49,618 nucleotides of DNA. Origin: Gnetum montanum (taxonomy: Eukaryota > Streptophyta > Gnetopsida > Gnetales > Gnetaceae). Numbering within the stretch: the stretch's first letter is position 1; every line of letters begins with the position of its first letter. The notes beneath the pieces are model-generated. The model saw nothing but the letters and a program-made list of their open reading frames with translations. It did not search any database and had not been told where the DNA came from. The position numbers were made by a program, and so were the translations under genes. This document shows, piece by piece, positions 10,051 through 20,700 of the stretch. Where the stretch lies: NCBI GenBank assembly GCA_015680685.1, contig MNCI01004544.1, positions 1-49,618 on the forward strand. The letters are read 5' to 3'.

Positions 10051-11550
10051 GGGTGATCTCTTAGAGAAGAAAATTGATTAGATGCTGATTTTTGAGCCAC
10101 ATGTCCACCAGAAACTAACTTGAACATCTATTAGCAAGTCAGGACTTTTAATATTGAACTGAAAGGTTATGGATTGAATGCTCTAAAAATTAACTTGATT
10201 CTCACCTTGTACGATTGCATAATTTTCTATAACCACAACTCACCATCATGAAACTTTTGACCCTGACACTTCATCTATGTATGTCATTTACAAATCACTT
10301 CTCTATTGTTAATGTGCCAATCATCATCATTAATAAGCCGTCCAATGGCATTTTGTATGTCTATTGTAAGCCCTGGATTTGGGAAGTATTTAACACGCCT
10401 TGTACTTGTAGTTCTAGCATGTGCAATTGAAGTTTATACCTCCCAAGTTTGCATCCTTGCCTCTTATGTCACACTTCTAGGTTTTGTACATGTTTTGAGT
10501 TCCTTATGGTGCTTTCAGCTTCATTCGAGCATCCCATGACCTTGTCATGTTCCTTGGTGTTTCAACATTCATCCAAAAGTCATGGCAAGAAACATGGTTT
10601 TTCTTTTCTTTTCTTTTTCTTCTTTTTTTTTTCTGGGGCAGGGGCACTTACACACCCCCTACCAAGCCTAGTTTGGCTACTTCACCCACAGTGCGATTGG
10701 GATCGGCCTAAGCTGTGTTGGAGGACCTCGATTGATGCCTAGGAGCTAGCAAACCTCTACTATTATCTTGTGAAAACTATAAAAAACCAAGATGAGCTCT
10801 CATACACATCATAGACATAACTTTGATTCAATTTGAGCTTTTGGCATCTAGTTTGTGTGAAAAACTTTCCCTCCCTTGGGTAAGTTGATTTCTTCCTTGT
10901 CTCGTGAGTGTTTTAAGTTGTTGCTTGTACAAGTACGACTAGACTCTGTCAGAGTATTACCTTGCTTACATTGTCTAAAACCATTTAGTCAATGCAGAGT
11001 CTAGTGTTTGTGCAATGAATAAAGCTCATAGTTTTCCCTTTGTTCTTTGATGCTTTAAAACATTTAAACACTAAAAATATTTATTTTATTCTCATTTCAT
11101 CAAGCTACGACAATTCATCCTTATCTGAGAGGTCATAACTATATGGTATTGTGTTGGGCCATCAAGGTTGTGACTAAGAGCTATTTATTGCTTTCTATGA
11201 GTGGTGTTGCACTTATCCCATAATGGATTGTGACACATGTGAGTGCTGCACCCATCCCAACACGGGATTGTAATGTGTGTGTGTTTATCATTGTTTTATT
11301 CTTATATTCATAAAACATATAAAAATTATAAAATATACAATTATAGCTATTATCTCAACTTCCTCACTATGGCAACACAAGTCATTATTGTATGATATGT
11401 ACTATAATCTCTTTTATATTTATTGAACGCAACAATATATATGAGTGTTCTTGGCAATCCACTCAACATCATCTTCAAAGCTTAAAAACGAAGCACATCA
11501 CATTTCATAGGATATAATTTCATTGGTTATGGTCAACGAGACCCCCATCA

Positions 11551-11569
11551 TTGACACCATTGTCAGGAA
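11551..11569 (+). promoter_or_regulatory. Primer binding site, Asp-tRNA type (decayed)
   Basis: TTGACACCATTGTCAGGAA matches the plant gypsy primer site TTGGCGCCGTTGCCGGGGA except for changes that are nearly all G-to-A or C-to-T, the signature of old methylated DNA. It directly follows a CA dinucleotide. Confidence 0.7.
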
Positions 11570-12032
11570 GTATCACAAAGATCAGCTTTCACCTTTGAGC
11601 ATGCCTAAAGCTCAATGTCATACTCCAAGGTCTACCAGGTGATAGACATGGATTAGTCGTTGGGAGAAATCCTTCACACCATGTCAAAAAAATTTTATTT
11701 CTACTATGTTTGTTTGTGTATTTAATAAAGTTGGTGTGTTTAGTTAGAATTTTTGTACTTTTTGAGCCTAACGAGTAATCTGCATAATATTTCCTTTTCA
11801 TTTAGTGTACCTTATGAATGCTCACCCAATAAGCCAATGGTGGATGGGTAAGCTATAGATGTGCTGATGATGCTAGAGTGTCGAATGGGTCCAAAGTGGA
11901 GTCTTGATCAATGGAATGTCACAATAGAATTCACCCACCCACTTTCCTTTACTTATCACTAGTGAACCAAGCTCAATTTTAGCAAGGAGCTAGGACTAAC
12001 ACTACGATCTATTGAAGCTATTGCTACTCGAA

Positions 12033-12090
12033 CAGTGGGCTTAGGGATCTTGGAAGTGAAACAGTGGGCTTAGGGATCTTGGAAGTGTAG
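12033..12090. repeat. Tandem duplication, 2 x 29 bp
   Basis: The 28-base string starting AACAGTGGGCTTAGGGATCT occurs at 12033 and again at 12062. It lies in the non-coding interior of the gypsy-like element. Confidence 0.9.
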
Positions 12091-14518
12091 TTGGTCACTG
12101 GCAAAGAAAGGATGTGTCATTGAGGGTCCTTGTGACCACTAGATGGGTCTAATCAATGTGATTGGATCAAGTGTAGAAGAGGTTTATGATCTCATGGACC
12201 TATGCATACCATGCAGTGAGGGATGAATTTTCATGTTCATGCAAGTCAAAGATTCTAGGTGGTGATACAGCACTCCAATCATTTCCATGATTCCCACACA
12301 CCATTTGAAACCCCTCTTCTCATGAAAGAAAAAGAAAAGATGAAAAATAAACAAAAAATTAAACACAAATTAAAAAAAGAAAACAAGCATATGAAAAAAA
12401 AAAGAGAAGAAAAAAGAGAAAAGAAAAGAAAAGCAATAAAATAATAACAATGATGAGAAGAGGAGGTAATGGGAAGAGTTATATAACTTCAAGCTTATCA
12501 GTCAACACAAATTGGTATTCTTACCATCCCAAACTGGCCCTATGATTGCTTAAATTAAGACCAAAATGAGTGGTTGAATCAATACCTATGTAAGCCTTTC
12601 TCATGTTCAACTTGTTGCCTTGATCACTTGACTTCCAAAATGTAACAATCCAAGATAATCTCCTGTTCATCCCTACCCATGGCCATGAAGGCCTAGAAGT
12701 CTTTATCTCAGTGAACTTTGGTAATGTCAATTACTACTTCCACCCAACTCCTAAATCCATTTGGTTTTAGGGACCAAGGTCATATCTCTTGGTCCAAACC
12801 ATAACCATACCCATCATGAGACTTCCAAATGCTTGTTCATGGCATTGTAATCAATGTTGGGATTGGGATCAATTAGCACAGCCAAAGGGACCGATAGAGG
12901 GTTTTGGTAAAGCAAAATTTGGGGAACCTTATGTGCATACACGCATAGATGGAAGAAAACCAAATCAGAATCTTGACTTCTAGATGACCTGTAGCATGTT
13001 GCATTGGTTTAGTTTCACCAACAATTGGACCGCAAAATAATCAAGGCTAGATGGCACTGGTAGTGGCAAGGATGGCCTTGCACTTGGAAGGGGGACTTTG
13101 AGGTTTATCCCCACCCTGTGGACGAATAGCGGTGAAGGGATGCAACAATGGATCTCTCTCAAGGTGTAGGATATGTTCACATGCTCCCATGACCTAATTA
13201 AATGTTTTGCTAGGGATTCAATGATGTTGCACTCTCACCTTCTCTCTCTTGACCATCATATATTCTCCATCTCTTTCTTTTAATTTTTACCAATTATTGT
13301 GTATGGCAGGAAGTCGATCAAGCAAAACGGAGGATGACATTTGGCCATCCAAGGGGAAGAACTTGTGTTTGATGTTGATGTCTCATTGGTTGTTCGAAAT
13401 CCATGCTTGTCCCATCAACAGGTTTCACAAGCACAAAAACGATAGTTTCCTACTATGGGAAGGATCCACTTGTGAATCCTTGGGGAGTGATGGTTGTGGT
13501 TGTATGACATAAGGCACTCAATTGATCTTCCGTTTGGTGGTTGTCACCCGATGAGCCTAATGGTTTGACCAAGACTATTTCTTTTCCAAGCAATCTTTGA
13601 CCTATGTATTTTGATTATGGATTGGATGTTTGAGCGAGTCATACTTCGTGTTTTTTACACACCTTAGTCTATTTTGTTGATTGCATTGCACATTTTAGAG
13701 CCTTTTGGTTTGTTTAGGATGCAAGATAGGCATGCTCTTATCAATTCCTACTATTATGCCTTTATTTGTTGTGCTTGTGTTTTTCTGTATGTGCATTTAA
13801 TTCATGTTATCCAAGGCTAGTGTCTCGTAACTCAGTCATGGGGGAAAGGCATTTCCTATGTCAATTATCATATTTGTGTACATGTTTAGCATTCAACTGT
13901 GATTTTGTTCTTCATGTTTTCTTTGGGTATTATGCTTACCGTTGTTTTTGTGCATAATTTTTTCAATGATGGTTTAATGCTTAAAGAATTCACATGATTT
14001 TTAGCATTATTGCAATCCAACATGTTTAGGCAGGGTCCACTTTTCATAATTGAGGCCCATGTAGAAATCCATCAGGAGATCTTAAGCCTCAGTTCATGGT
14101 TCGGCAAAGAGACAACACCCTTTGCCTCCACTTGAAGAACACTAGTTGGATCCAAAATTTGAAAGGCCTCTCTCAAAAGGCAAATCCAAAGGTAAAAGGA
14201 TCATGTTCCCGAACTAAAAGTAGCAGGTATGCATAACAATCGTCACCCAAGTACAAGCCAAAAGATTTGTCAAAGATTTTCATCAAGCCTAAAGCATCTT
14301 CAACTTTGCAAGCTTACCAACTGACTCTTCTTGTTAGCCACCATCCCTTGGCTCCTCTTCTCAGAGTGGCAGTTTTGTAATGCATCTTGTGTCAAAGTCA
14401 TCTGTACATTTATAATTCCAACACATTAGCCTTGTCATGTGTTTGGTCCCTACTTTATGTCTTGGGTGTAAAAGCTATGGGACTAGCTTTACTCAGTCAT
14501 GAGGAAATGATGAGTCAT

Positions 14519-14785
14519 CCAATGGCATTTTGTATATCTATTGTAAGCCCTAGATTTGGGAAGTATTTCGCATGCCCTGCGTTTGTACTTTTAGCATGTG
14601 CAGTTGAGGCTAATACCTCCCAGGTTTGCATCCTTTCCTTCTATGTCACACTTCCAAATTTTGTGCATGTTTTGGGCTCCTTGGGATGCTTTCAGTTTTG
14701 TTCAAGCATCTCAGGACCCTGTCGACATGTTCCCTAGTGTTTCAATTTTCATTCAAAATTGGCATCAAGAAGTGTGGCTTTGGGG
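14519..14785 (+). repeat. Second copy of the gypsy-like LTR block
   Basis: It aligns with 10341-10600 from CCAATGGCATTTTGTAT onward with about one difference every five bases. The relatively high divergence implies an old insertion if these are paired LTRs. A purine run, GGGGAAGGGGGGGAG, follows it at about 14782-14796. Confidence 0.75.
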
Positions 14786-14883
14786 AAGGGGGGGAGTGTT
14801 GACTACCTTGTGTTAGTGCACCTTCCCCCTTCCCCCTCCCCCCTCCCACACCGTCGTGCACCCCGCCGCCCACTCCCACCAGT

Positions 14884-16906
14884 GTGGGCATTCCAGCTCA
14901 TGAAGAATATCCAGCGTGTTCTGATGTAGCTCTGCGTCCATAAAACTGGCGGCCTGCTAGATTCCTTGCATGGCCAACTCCCGTCTGTACCGGTCCTCCG
15001 TCGACATCCCCCAATCTAGATGGAAGCATGCCGAGGTTCAATGGATGTGGCGTCTGAGCTGTCGCAATTGATGCCCAAGATGAGGTATGGGCACCATCCA
15101 CTTCTAAGCCATTGGCATGCACTATGCTCGTGCACCTGGTCCAATTGGCGCTGTTGCTGAGTTTCCTCCTCCTGTTCCCATTCAAGCTGTACCCGTTTAG
15201 CCTCCTCACGCTCCCTTCGGGAGGTTTCCTCCTACAGCATCTCTTCTCTCACTTGGGCCCGGATCTCATCCACCAACTGGGCCCAGGCTACATCGGCCTG
15301 GAGGGTTTGTTGCCTCACCCTCTCCTGCTCCCTCTCTCTAAACTAGGTCTCCAACTCGGCCCGTGCCTGCATGAGGGCTTCCCGCCATTTTGCCTCCCAC
15401 TCCTGCCGCTTAGCCTCGCGTGCTGCAATTGCGGCCTTCTGTGCAGCCTGCTACAACTCCTCTTCCCAGTTCGCGTTACGCCCGAAGGTCTCAGGCAAAG
15501 ATGACTTCCGCACCGTGAAACTAGTTGGAGGACGATGTCCTCGCTGGCTACACAGTTTTCGCGTGTAAGTCATTGCAGGTGGGGGGCAAAGGTTCTCCCA
15601 GCTAGTCGAGGACGATGGGCCAGGCAGGGGAGGCCCCCGTGGGGGGCGCTCTGCGATTCTTGCCCCCCCTCTGCCCCTCGCCATAAGGCCAGGATGAGCC
15701 TCGAATGGCGGCCTCGTCTCTGAAGTTGTAGGGCCGCTAGAAAGAACTAAGGTAAGTTAACCTGACGCCCTAACTTCAGGTAACGGAGGAAGGTAAATTG
15801 GATGCCCTGGAGTTTGGAGCTGTTGCCAAACTAAACAAAAAATCTATCCACCAGATCTGCCACTCGGGCCCAGATTCATGGCAGGGAGGATCTGGGCACT
15901 TGTCTGCTTTGTGTGTGTGGCATTGGCCCATCGAAGAATAGTTCCGCATCTTGCAACCCTCGTGCGGAAGGGAAAATGACCTCGCCAACGGCCTAGGCCC
16001 TCAGACACCTGGCAATCGAAGATTCCGTGATAGTTACCTCTCTCCCCCGAAAGTAAGTCCGGTCGTTGTGCCAGTTAGAGAAGAATGCGTCATCTGCCAG
16101 GTCTGGGTCACCCATCAGCCGTTGTAGGGGGCCGTTCCAGCCGCACTGTTCCACCATCTGCCAAAGTTCTTCCTCCGCCTAGAACATGACGTAGTCAGGT
16201 TCAAAAGTCGGCGTGACACCCATCGCCACCTCGATCTCGTTCCACGCGCGAAGAGCCTGGGAAACCACCAGTAGAGGCAGGGGCAGCCTGATTTGCTGGA
16301 AAACAGTGTGGTTTCTTGTCTTCCACGCTACCCATAAAAGTAGTGTTGCCCAAGAGTCATCAATGAGGTGCATCGGGGGGGTCACACCGACTGAGTGCCA
16401 CGTGGCATGCATGTATGCGCAATCAGAGATGAAATGTCGAACTGTTTCAGGTGCAACGTCACACAGGGGGCAGGTGTCGTCCACATTAATGTCGCAGCTA
16501 CGTAAAAGCATGCGAACTGGTAATGCATCATTTCGCAGTAACCACAGGAACATTTTGATCTTCTCGGGGACCCGCCCCCTCCAAATTTGTTGCCAGCCTG
16601 ACACTTGCGAGTACCTAGCCACCATTAGTCAACACAATTCAAGGCCCAACCACCCTTGTACCTACATCGCACACGCGTGGCAGCAGAGCGCCTGCCAGGG
16701 CCTCAAATCCTGCACCCCTGCCTCCCAACGATGATATTTTGCATTCATGACACGGATCCACTGGGCCAGTTCCCCATGCGGGCACGTGAAACAGAGCAAC
16801 AGGCATTGCTGCCCCAGCATCAATTCATCCTCGAACAACGAGATGCCCAGCCTCCCCATGTTACGATGGCACGCGACCCGTTCCCAACGCACAAGGTGAG
16901 TCTTTT
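14884..16906 (-). mobile_element. LINE fragment, minus strand (copy b)
   Basis: It covers the family from just after the RT thumb to near the 3' end. On the minus strand, near 16903, it starts with KTHLVRWERV, parallel to 23130-23165 of the long copy. It continues through zf-RVT, the extension domain, the coiled coil and the terminal motif. No poly-T tail is visible at its low-coordinate end; instead it meets C-rich sequence and the gypsy-like repeat, so that end is rearranged. The high-coordinate end abuts an RTE-type RT remnant on the same strand. GC content is clearly higher than the surroundings. Confidence 0.85.
15730..16625 (-). pseudogene. LINE ORF2 C-terminal part: zf-RVT plus extension domain
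   Basis: From 16625 downward the frame reads WRGRVPEKIKMFLWLL and then the finger CPLCDVAPETVRHFISDC, typical of zf-RVT in plant L1 elements. The same frame passes a single TAG at 16181-16179 and continues into the family's extension domain: [37 protein letters not shown] and QVNLP, ending near 15730. Codon phase is identical on both sides of the stop (16625 and 15977 are in phase), which shows that finger and extension were one protein. Other TAG/TGA stops interrupt the extension. The coiled coil and terminal motif follow in shifted frames down to about 14890. Confidence 0.8.
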
Positions 16907-16907
16907 G

Positions 16908-17290
16908 ATTATAAAGTATGTCTGCACTTTCCCATTTTAGCCATCAACACAATATCATATGTAAATAGCATACACAAAAGGATTTCTTCATATATTTCCT
17001 TAGTTAATTCACCCATAACAATAGCAAACAAGTAAAGGCTAAGTGGAGAGTCACTCTAACTAGAAAATCAGATGTGATTCCACAAGCTGTTCTAATTCAT
17101 GTCTTGAATATTTTCCCCTATTAGGCCCACCAAATAATATCTCTAAGCATTCTATTATATGTTTCTTCCATATGTAGATGTTCTTTTGTTAATGTGCTAA
17201 TAATATCTGAAAATTTCTCCTAATATTGTCCTCTTGCAAAATAATTTTGGAGCCTGGTTAGATTGTCAACGCCTGGTTCAAATCTTGATA
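16908..17290 (-). pseudogene. RTE-type LINE reverse transcriptase remnant
   Basis: Reading downward on the minus strand from about 17290, fragments of a second RT type appear: ETYNRMLRDIIWW (in place of KAYDRV-x-W), then SDSPLSLYLFAIVMGEL (the GxxQGxxLSPxLF block) and CMLFTYDIVLM, where FADD has become FTYD. The block order and the MLFxxDIVLM wording fit plant RTE-type elements rather than L1. It stops where LINE copy b begins. Confidence 0.6.
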
Positions 17291-17676
17291 GTACTGTAAA
17301 ATCAGTTGGCTAGGCTAATCCAAAATAACAGCAGGTAGGCAGGTTATAATCTGTGTGTGTAAAGAAAATCTCCAGAAAACATGACCATGTGTTTCACTAC
17401 AAAACAACTTTAACTCAAGAAAACATTTGATTACCGTTGGCACACACCGAAAAAAATTTATTAACTAAATTAACATTAGCTAGGATTTGTCTAACTTTCA
17501 CAATCCTCCTTGGCAATCACAAATGATGAAAGACATGACAATGTTGTCTTTCAGCTAGAACCTAGGAAATGATTCTGTACCACGAAAGGAAGTCTTAATA
17601 AATTAATTGTTTCTATTTTAAACTTTAAAAATTTTGACATAACATCAGATGATTTCAAAAACAACTTCCCAGTCAC
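17291..17676. other. Intron sequence downstream of exon G
   Basis: AT-rich sequence after the GTGACT donor of the last visible hydrolase exon (minus strand). I see no exon, repeat or element in it. Confidence 0.5.
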
Positions 17677-17725
17677 CTTTTGTATGCATTCCCAATCTGC
17701 AAAATGACTGAGAGTATGCTGGTGC
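17677..17725 (-). CDS. EMB8: EMB8-like exon G (49 bp)
   Basis: It encodes [16 protein letters not shown], the last part visible. The acceptor is ATTGCAG and the donor GTGACT. The next exons, expected to carry the catalytic Asp and His, were not recognised at 1-17676. Confidence 0.85.
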
Positions 17726-20700
17726 CTGCAATATAAGTGGGAAAGCAAGTTAAAATTCATTACATTTTTCCTATAGGAAGAATTCCATAAACTCTCATGA
17801 TTTGTATATTGGACTATGAAACCAATGTTTCCTCTAAAATTTAAAACATCAATAGAGACAGAACATCTAGTGAAAGCGATATTAACCCATATACAATGAA
17901 ATTACATACTGGCACCAGTCTTTTCAAAGTAAATGAAGAAAAACATACATCTGAGCATAATCTCGAAGGCCTGTTGTCAAAATTTTGTCATACAATCGCT
18001 GAACAAACTTCCTACTAATGAATCTGTCACATACCTATAATGCAACAATTCCAAAATTAGCATAGGGCATGCATGCAAGGAACAAGAAATGTTGTCTGTT
18101 TTTCCCAGCCCCTGGGAAGGGTTTTTTTTTTTTTTTTTTTTNNNNNNNNNNNGCAGAAGTGCTGTAAATAATCTTGCTGTTTATAACATAATTTGATCCT
18201 GAATTTTCTCAAAAATATATATATTAACATAAAATAACTGACATAAAAATATATCCATCAACAAAATAATCAAGTCTCACCACAAGATCCCAAGGACAGC
18301 ATATTGCTGCAGCTCCTGCTATAGGAGTATTCTCACCCTCCTCCCCAAGGTATTTTACCTAGAACTCAAAAAGAGGATTGACGTGAGGATGTCCACAGCA
18401 CTTCTAGATTAATATAATTCAGATGTTATTGTAAAAGGTTCAAAGTAATTTCAGGAAAAAAAGAACATAAATGAAAAAAAATGAAACTGAAAAAGAAAAA
18501 TCAAATTCAAGTAAATCGATCAGCACAGCATTTATGCAATTCAAGTAATCTATAACTTGTCTTTGATGTAGTACTCCAGGGCCAAAGCGAGAAGTTGGAG
18601 GAATGCATCCAAATTATCTGCAGCTATTTCCCATCGGTTTCAAAGAGACTATAGCAAATATTTGAAGGTCTGGTATTCATGTACAGTTTCTTAATTTCTT
18701 CCTTCAATGTCAATTCTTAGGTGATATGAAGTCACTTGTGTTCTACATAATTGTATCCTTGGATGCAATGCTTCGGGCATATAACTAATCTATATCAATT
18801 TTAAGAACTCCACCTCTAATTATTCCCAAAATTTATTCTTTCCATCTGTTTCTAGTAATTCATTTTTCACCATTCAGTAGATGGAAGCTTTCTAAATCAT
18901 TAGTTACTATTCTTCAATTTTCCATTTCTGTAGCCATACCTTTCATTGATGATATCATTCTTTTTAATGAGTTGCTATTGTTGGAAAAATGAAAACAAAT
19001 ACATTAGTATTATTTGTTGTATTTCCTTTTATGTTTTTAAAAGGATGTTGCATTTTAAATAATGATATGAAAAAAAGGATGTTGCAATATTTTCTGTCTT
19101 TAACATTTTATTCAGATCTACAACATTCTAATAATTTCTCTATAGCTTCTCTAGTATATTTTTCAGATTTGATCTACTAACTGTTTTATTCAAACAATCA
19201 CTTCTGATTATAACAACTGGTATCAGAGCTAAATCTAAAGAAATGGAGAGGCTGCAAACAATGGAAAGATTGGTAGAAAAGAACTGGAACGTTTGGAGCA
19301 TTTTGAAAAAGGTCCTTTTAGCACAAAAGAAGTGCCGAGAGGCCCTAGAACCCTCTCAACCAGTGGAAATGTCGAATCCTGATTGGAGAAAAATTAAGAC
19401 TAAGGCATTATCTTTCATTCATCCAACCCTAAGCAATGGGATCTTGGCATCAATTATACCTGATATGGATCCACATGATCTGTGGCAAATGTTGAAGAAT
19501 AGGTTTGATAAAGTATCACGTTTAAATACCTTTCATATTTATCAGAAAGTTTTTAGATGCAAGAAGAGATCTGATGTGTCTTTCCAAGATCTTTTGGATG
19601 AGTTGATGAGAAATTTGAATAAGTTGGAAGAATATAAAATTGTTATTCTAGATTTAGTTAAATCCTATGCTCTATTAGACTCCTTACCTGATTCCTAGTC
19701 TGCAATTGTGACATCTATTACTACTTCTATGAGTGTCTCATCTATGACATTTGAACAAGTCGTGTCTACATATTCAGGATTCAGAAGGAAGAGTAGAAGA
19801 GTCTTCTAGATCTGGAAATGTTCATGTAGCAAAGGAAAGAGAGAACAGTAGGAGACGTTTCCCAAGTAGGGGGAGAGGCATGAACGGAGGTGTATCACGT
19901 GGCAAAACTCAAACTCAAGAGTGTTGGTTCTATAAGAAGAAACGTCATTTGAAGAAGGACTGCTTTGCATGGAAAGCACAAAAAGATAAAGGAGAGGAGA
20001 AGAAGTCAAAAAAAGGAACATCAGAGGTAAACACAACTGATGAAAACGTTAGTTTCTTGGTTCAAGAACTATGTACAATGGTGGCTGGTGGACATAGCAG
20101 TGACATCTGGTTGATTGACTCATGTGCCTCCTTTCACATTTATCCAAATAAGTCTTGTTTTACATCTTATCATGAAGTTAAATCTAGTTTTGTATATGCT
20201 ACTAATGGAAAAGCTTTAAAAGTTCTTGGAATTGGAGGTATAAGTTTGCAACAAGCAAAGATGCCAAAGGTGACAATAGATAACATTAGACATGTTCCTA
20301 TTATGTGAAAATTGTTTTAGATTCAGGAAAGGATGGAGTGTGAGAAGCAACAAGTTAAGCTGCAGGAGGAGCCGCAGGAACAGACACAAGAGGGCGGGAA
20401 ACAGCCAGAGCAGGCAGGAGTCACTAGAGCACCAGCGGGTGACGGCGAGGGTCAGAGGAACGGAGGGACGAAAACTCAGCCGGACGATGGCGAGGGTCAA
20501 AGGAATGGAGGGACGGAGGAGCATGTAAACGCGATGGACTGGCCCATGGGGAAGATGGGAGGCATGCGCCCGATGGAAACATCGAGGCCCACTCCCAGGC
20601 TCACCATACCCTATGCCTCCGGGTCAACAAGCCCCCACTAGAGGGAGTCCGCACCATGCAGCGGAGTCTCATTGGCCGCTTTGTCTCCTGAGGTGCACGC

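Larger units (their letters stand above)
10230..14880 (+). mobile_element. Non-coding gypsy-like (LARD-type) LTR element, 3' LTR truncated
   Basis: A candidate 5' LTR ends at 11550 in CATCA and is followed by a primer site of the Athila/Tat kind. Inside it are a TATA-like CTATAAAAAA (10778-10787) and AATAAA (11018-11023), in the order expected for U3-R-U5. The block 10341-10600 recurs at 14519-14785 at roughly 80% identity in the same orientation, as expected for 5' and 3' LTR. The second copy is soon cut off at the LINE beginning near 14884. The roughly 2.9-kb interior has no recognisable gag or pol in any frame, so it is either non-autonomous or fully decayed. The exact LTR starts are uncertain: an alternative reading is that 14783-14796 is a polypurine tract and the LTR begins at TGTTGACTACC (14797). 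Confidence 0.55.

Noticed and set aside
11200-11290. An organised tandem repeat (GTGTTGCACTTATCCC versus GTGCTGCACCCATCCC)
   Set aside because: The two copies are short and diverged; they lie within the gypsy-like LTR and do not form an array.
12259-12444. Lys-rich open frame
   Set aside because: It is a translation of an A-rich low-complexity tract in the non-coding interior of the gypsy-like element.
15112-15568. Plus-strand Leu- and Ala-rich open frames
   Set aside because: They are antisense shadows of the GC-rich coiled-coil region of LINE copy b on the minus strand.
16213-16734. 173-codon plus-strand frame
   Set aside because: It is the antisense of the zf-RVT frame of LINE copy b, which has recognisable motifs on the minus strand.
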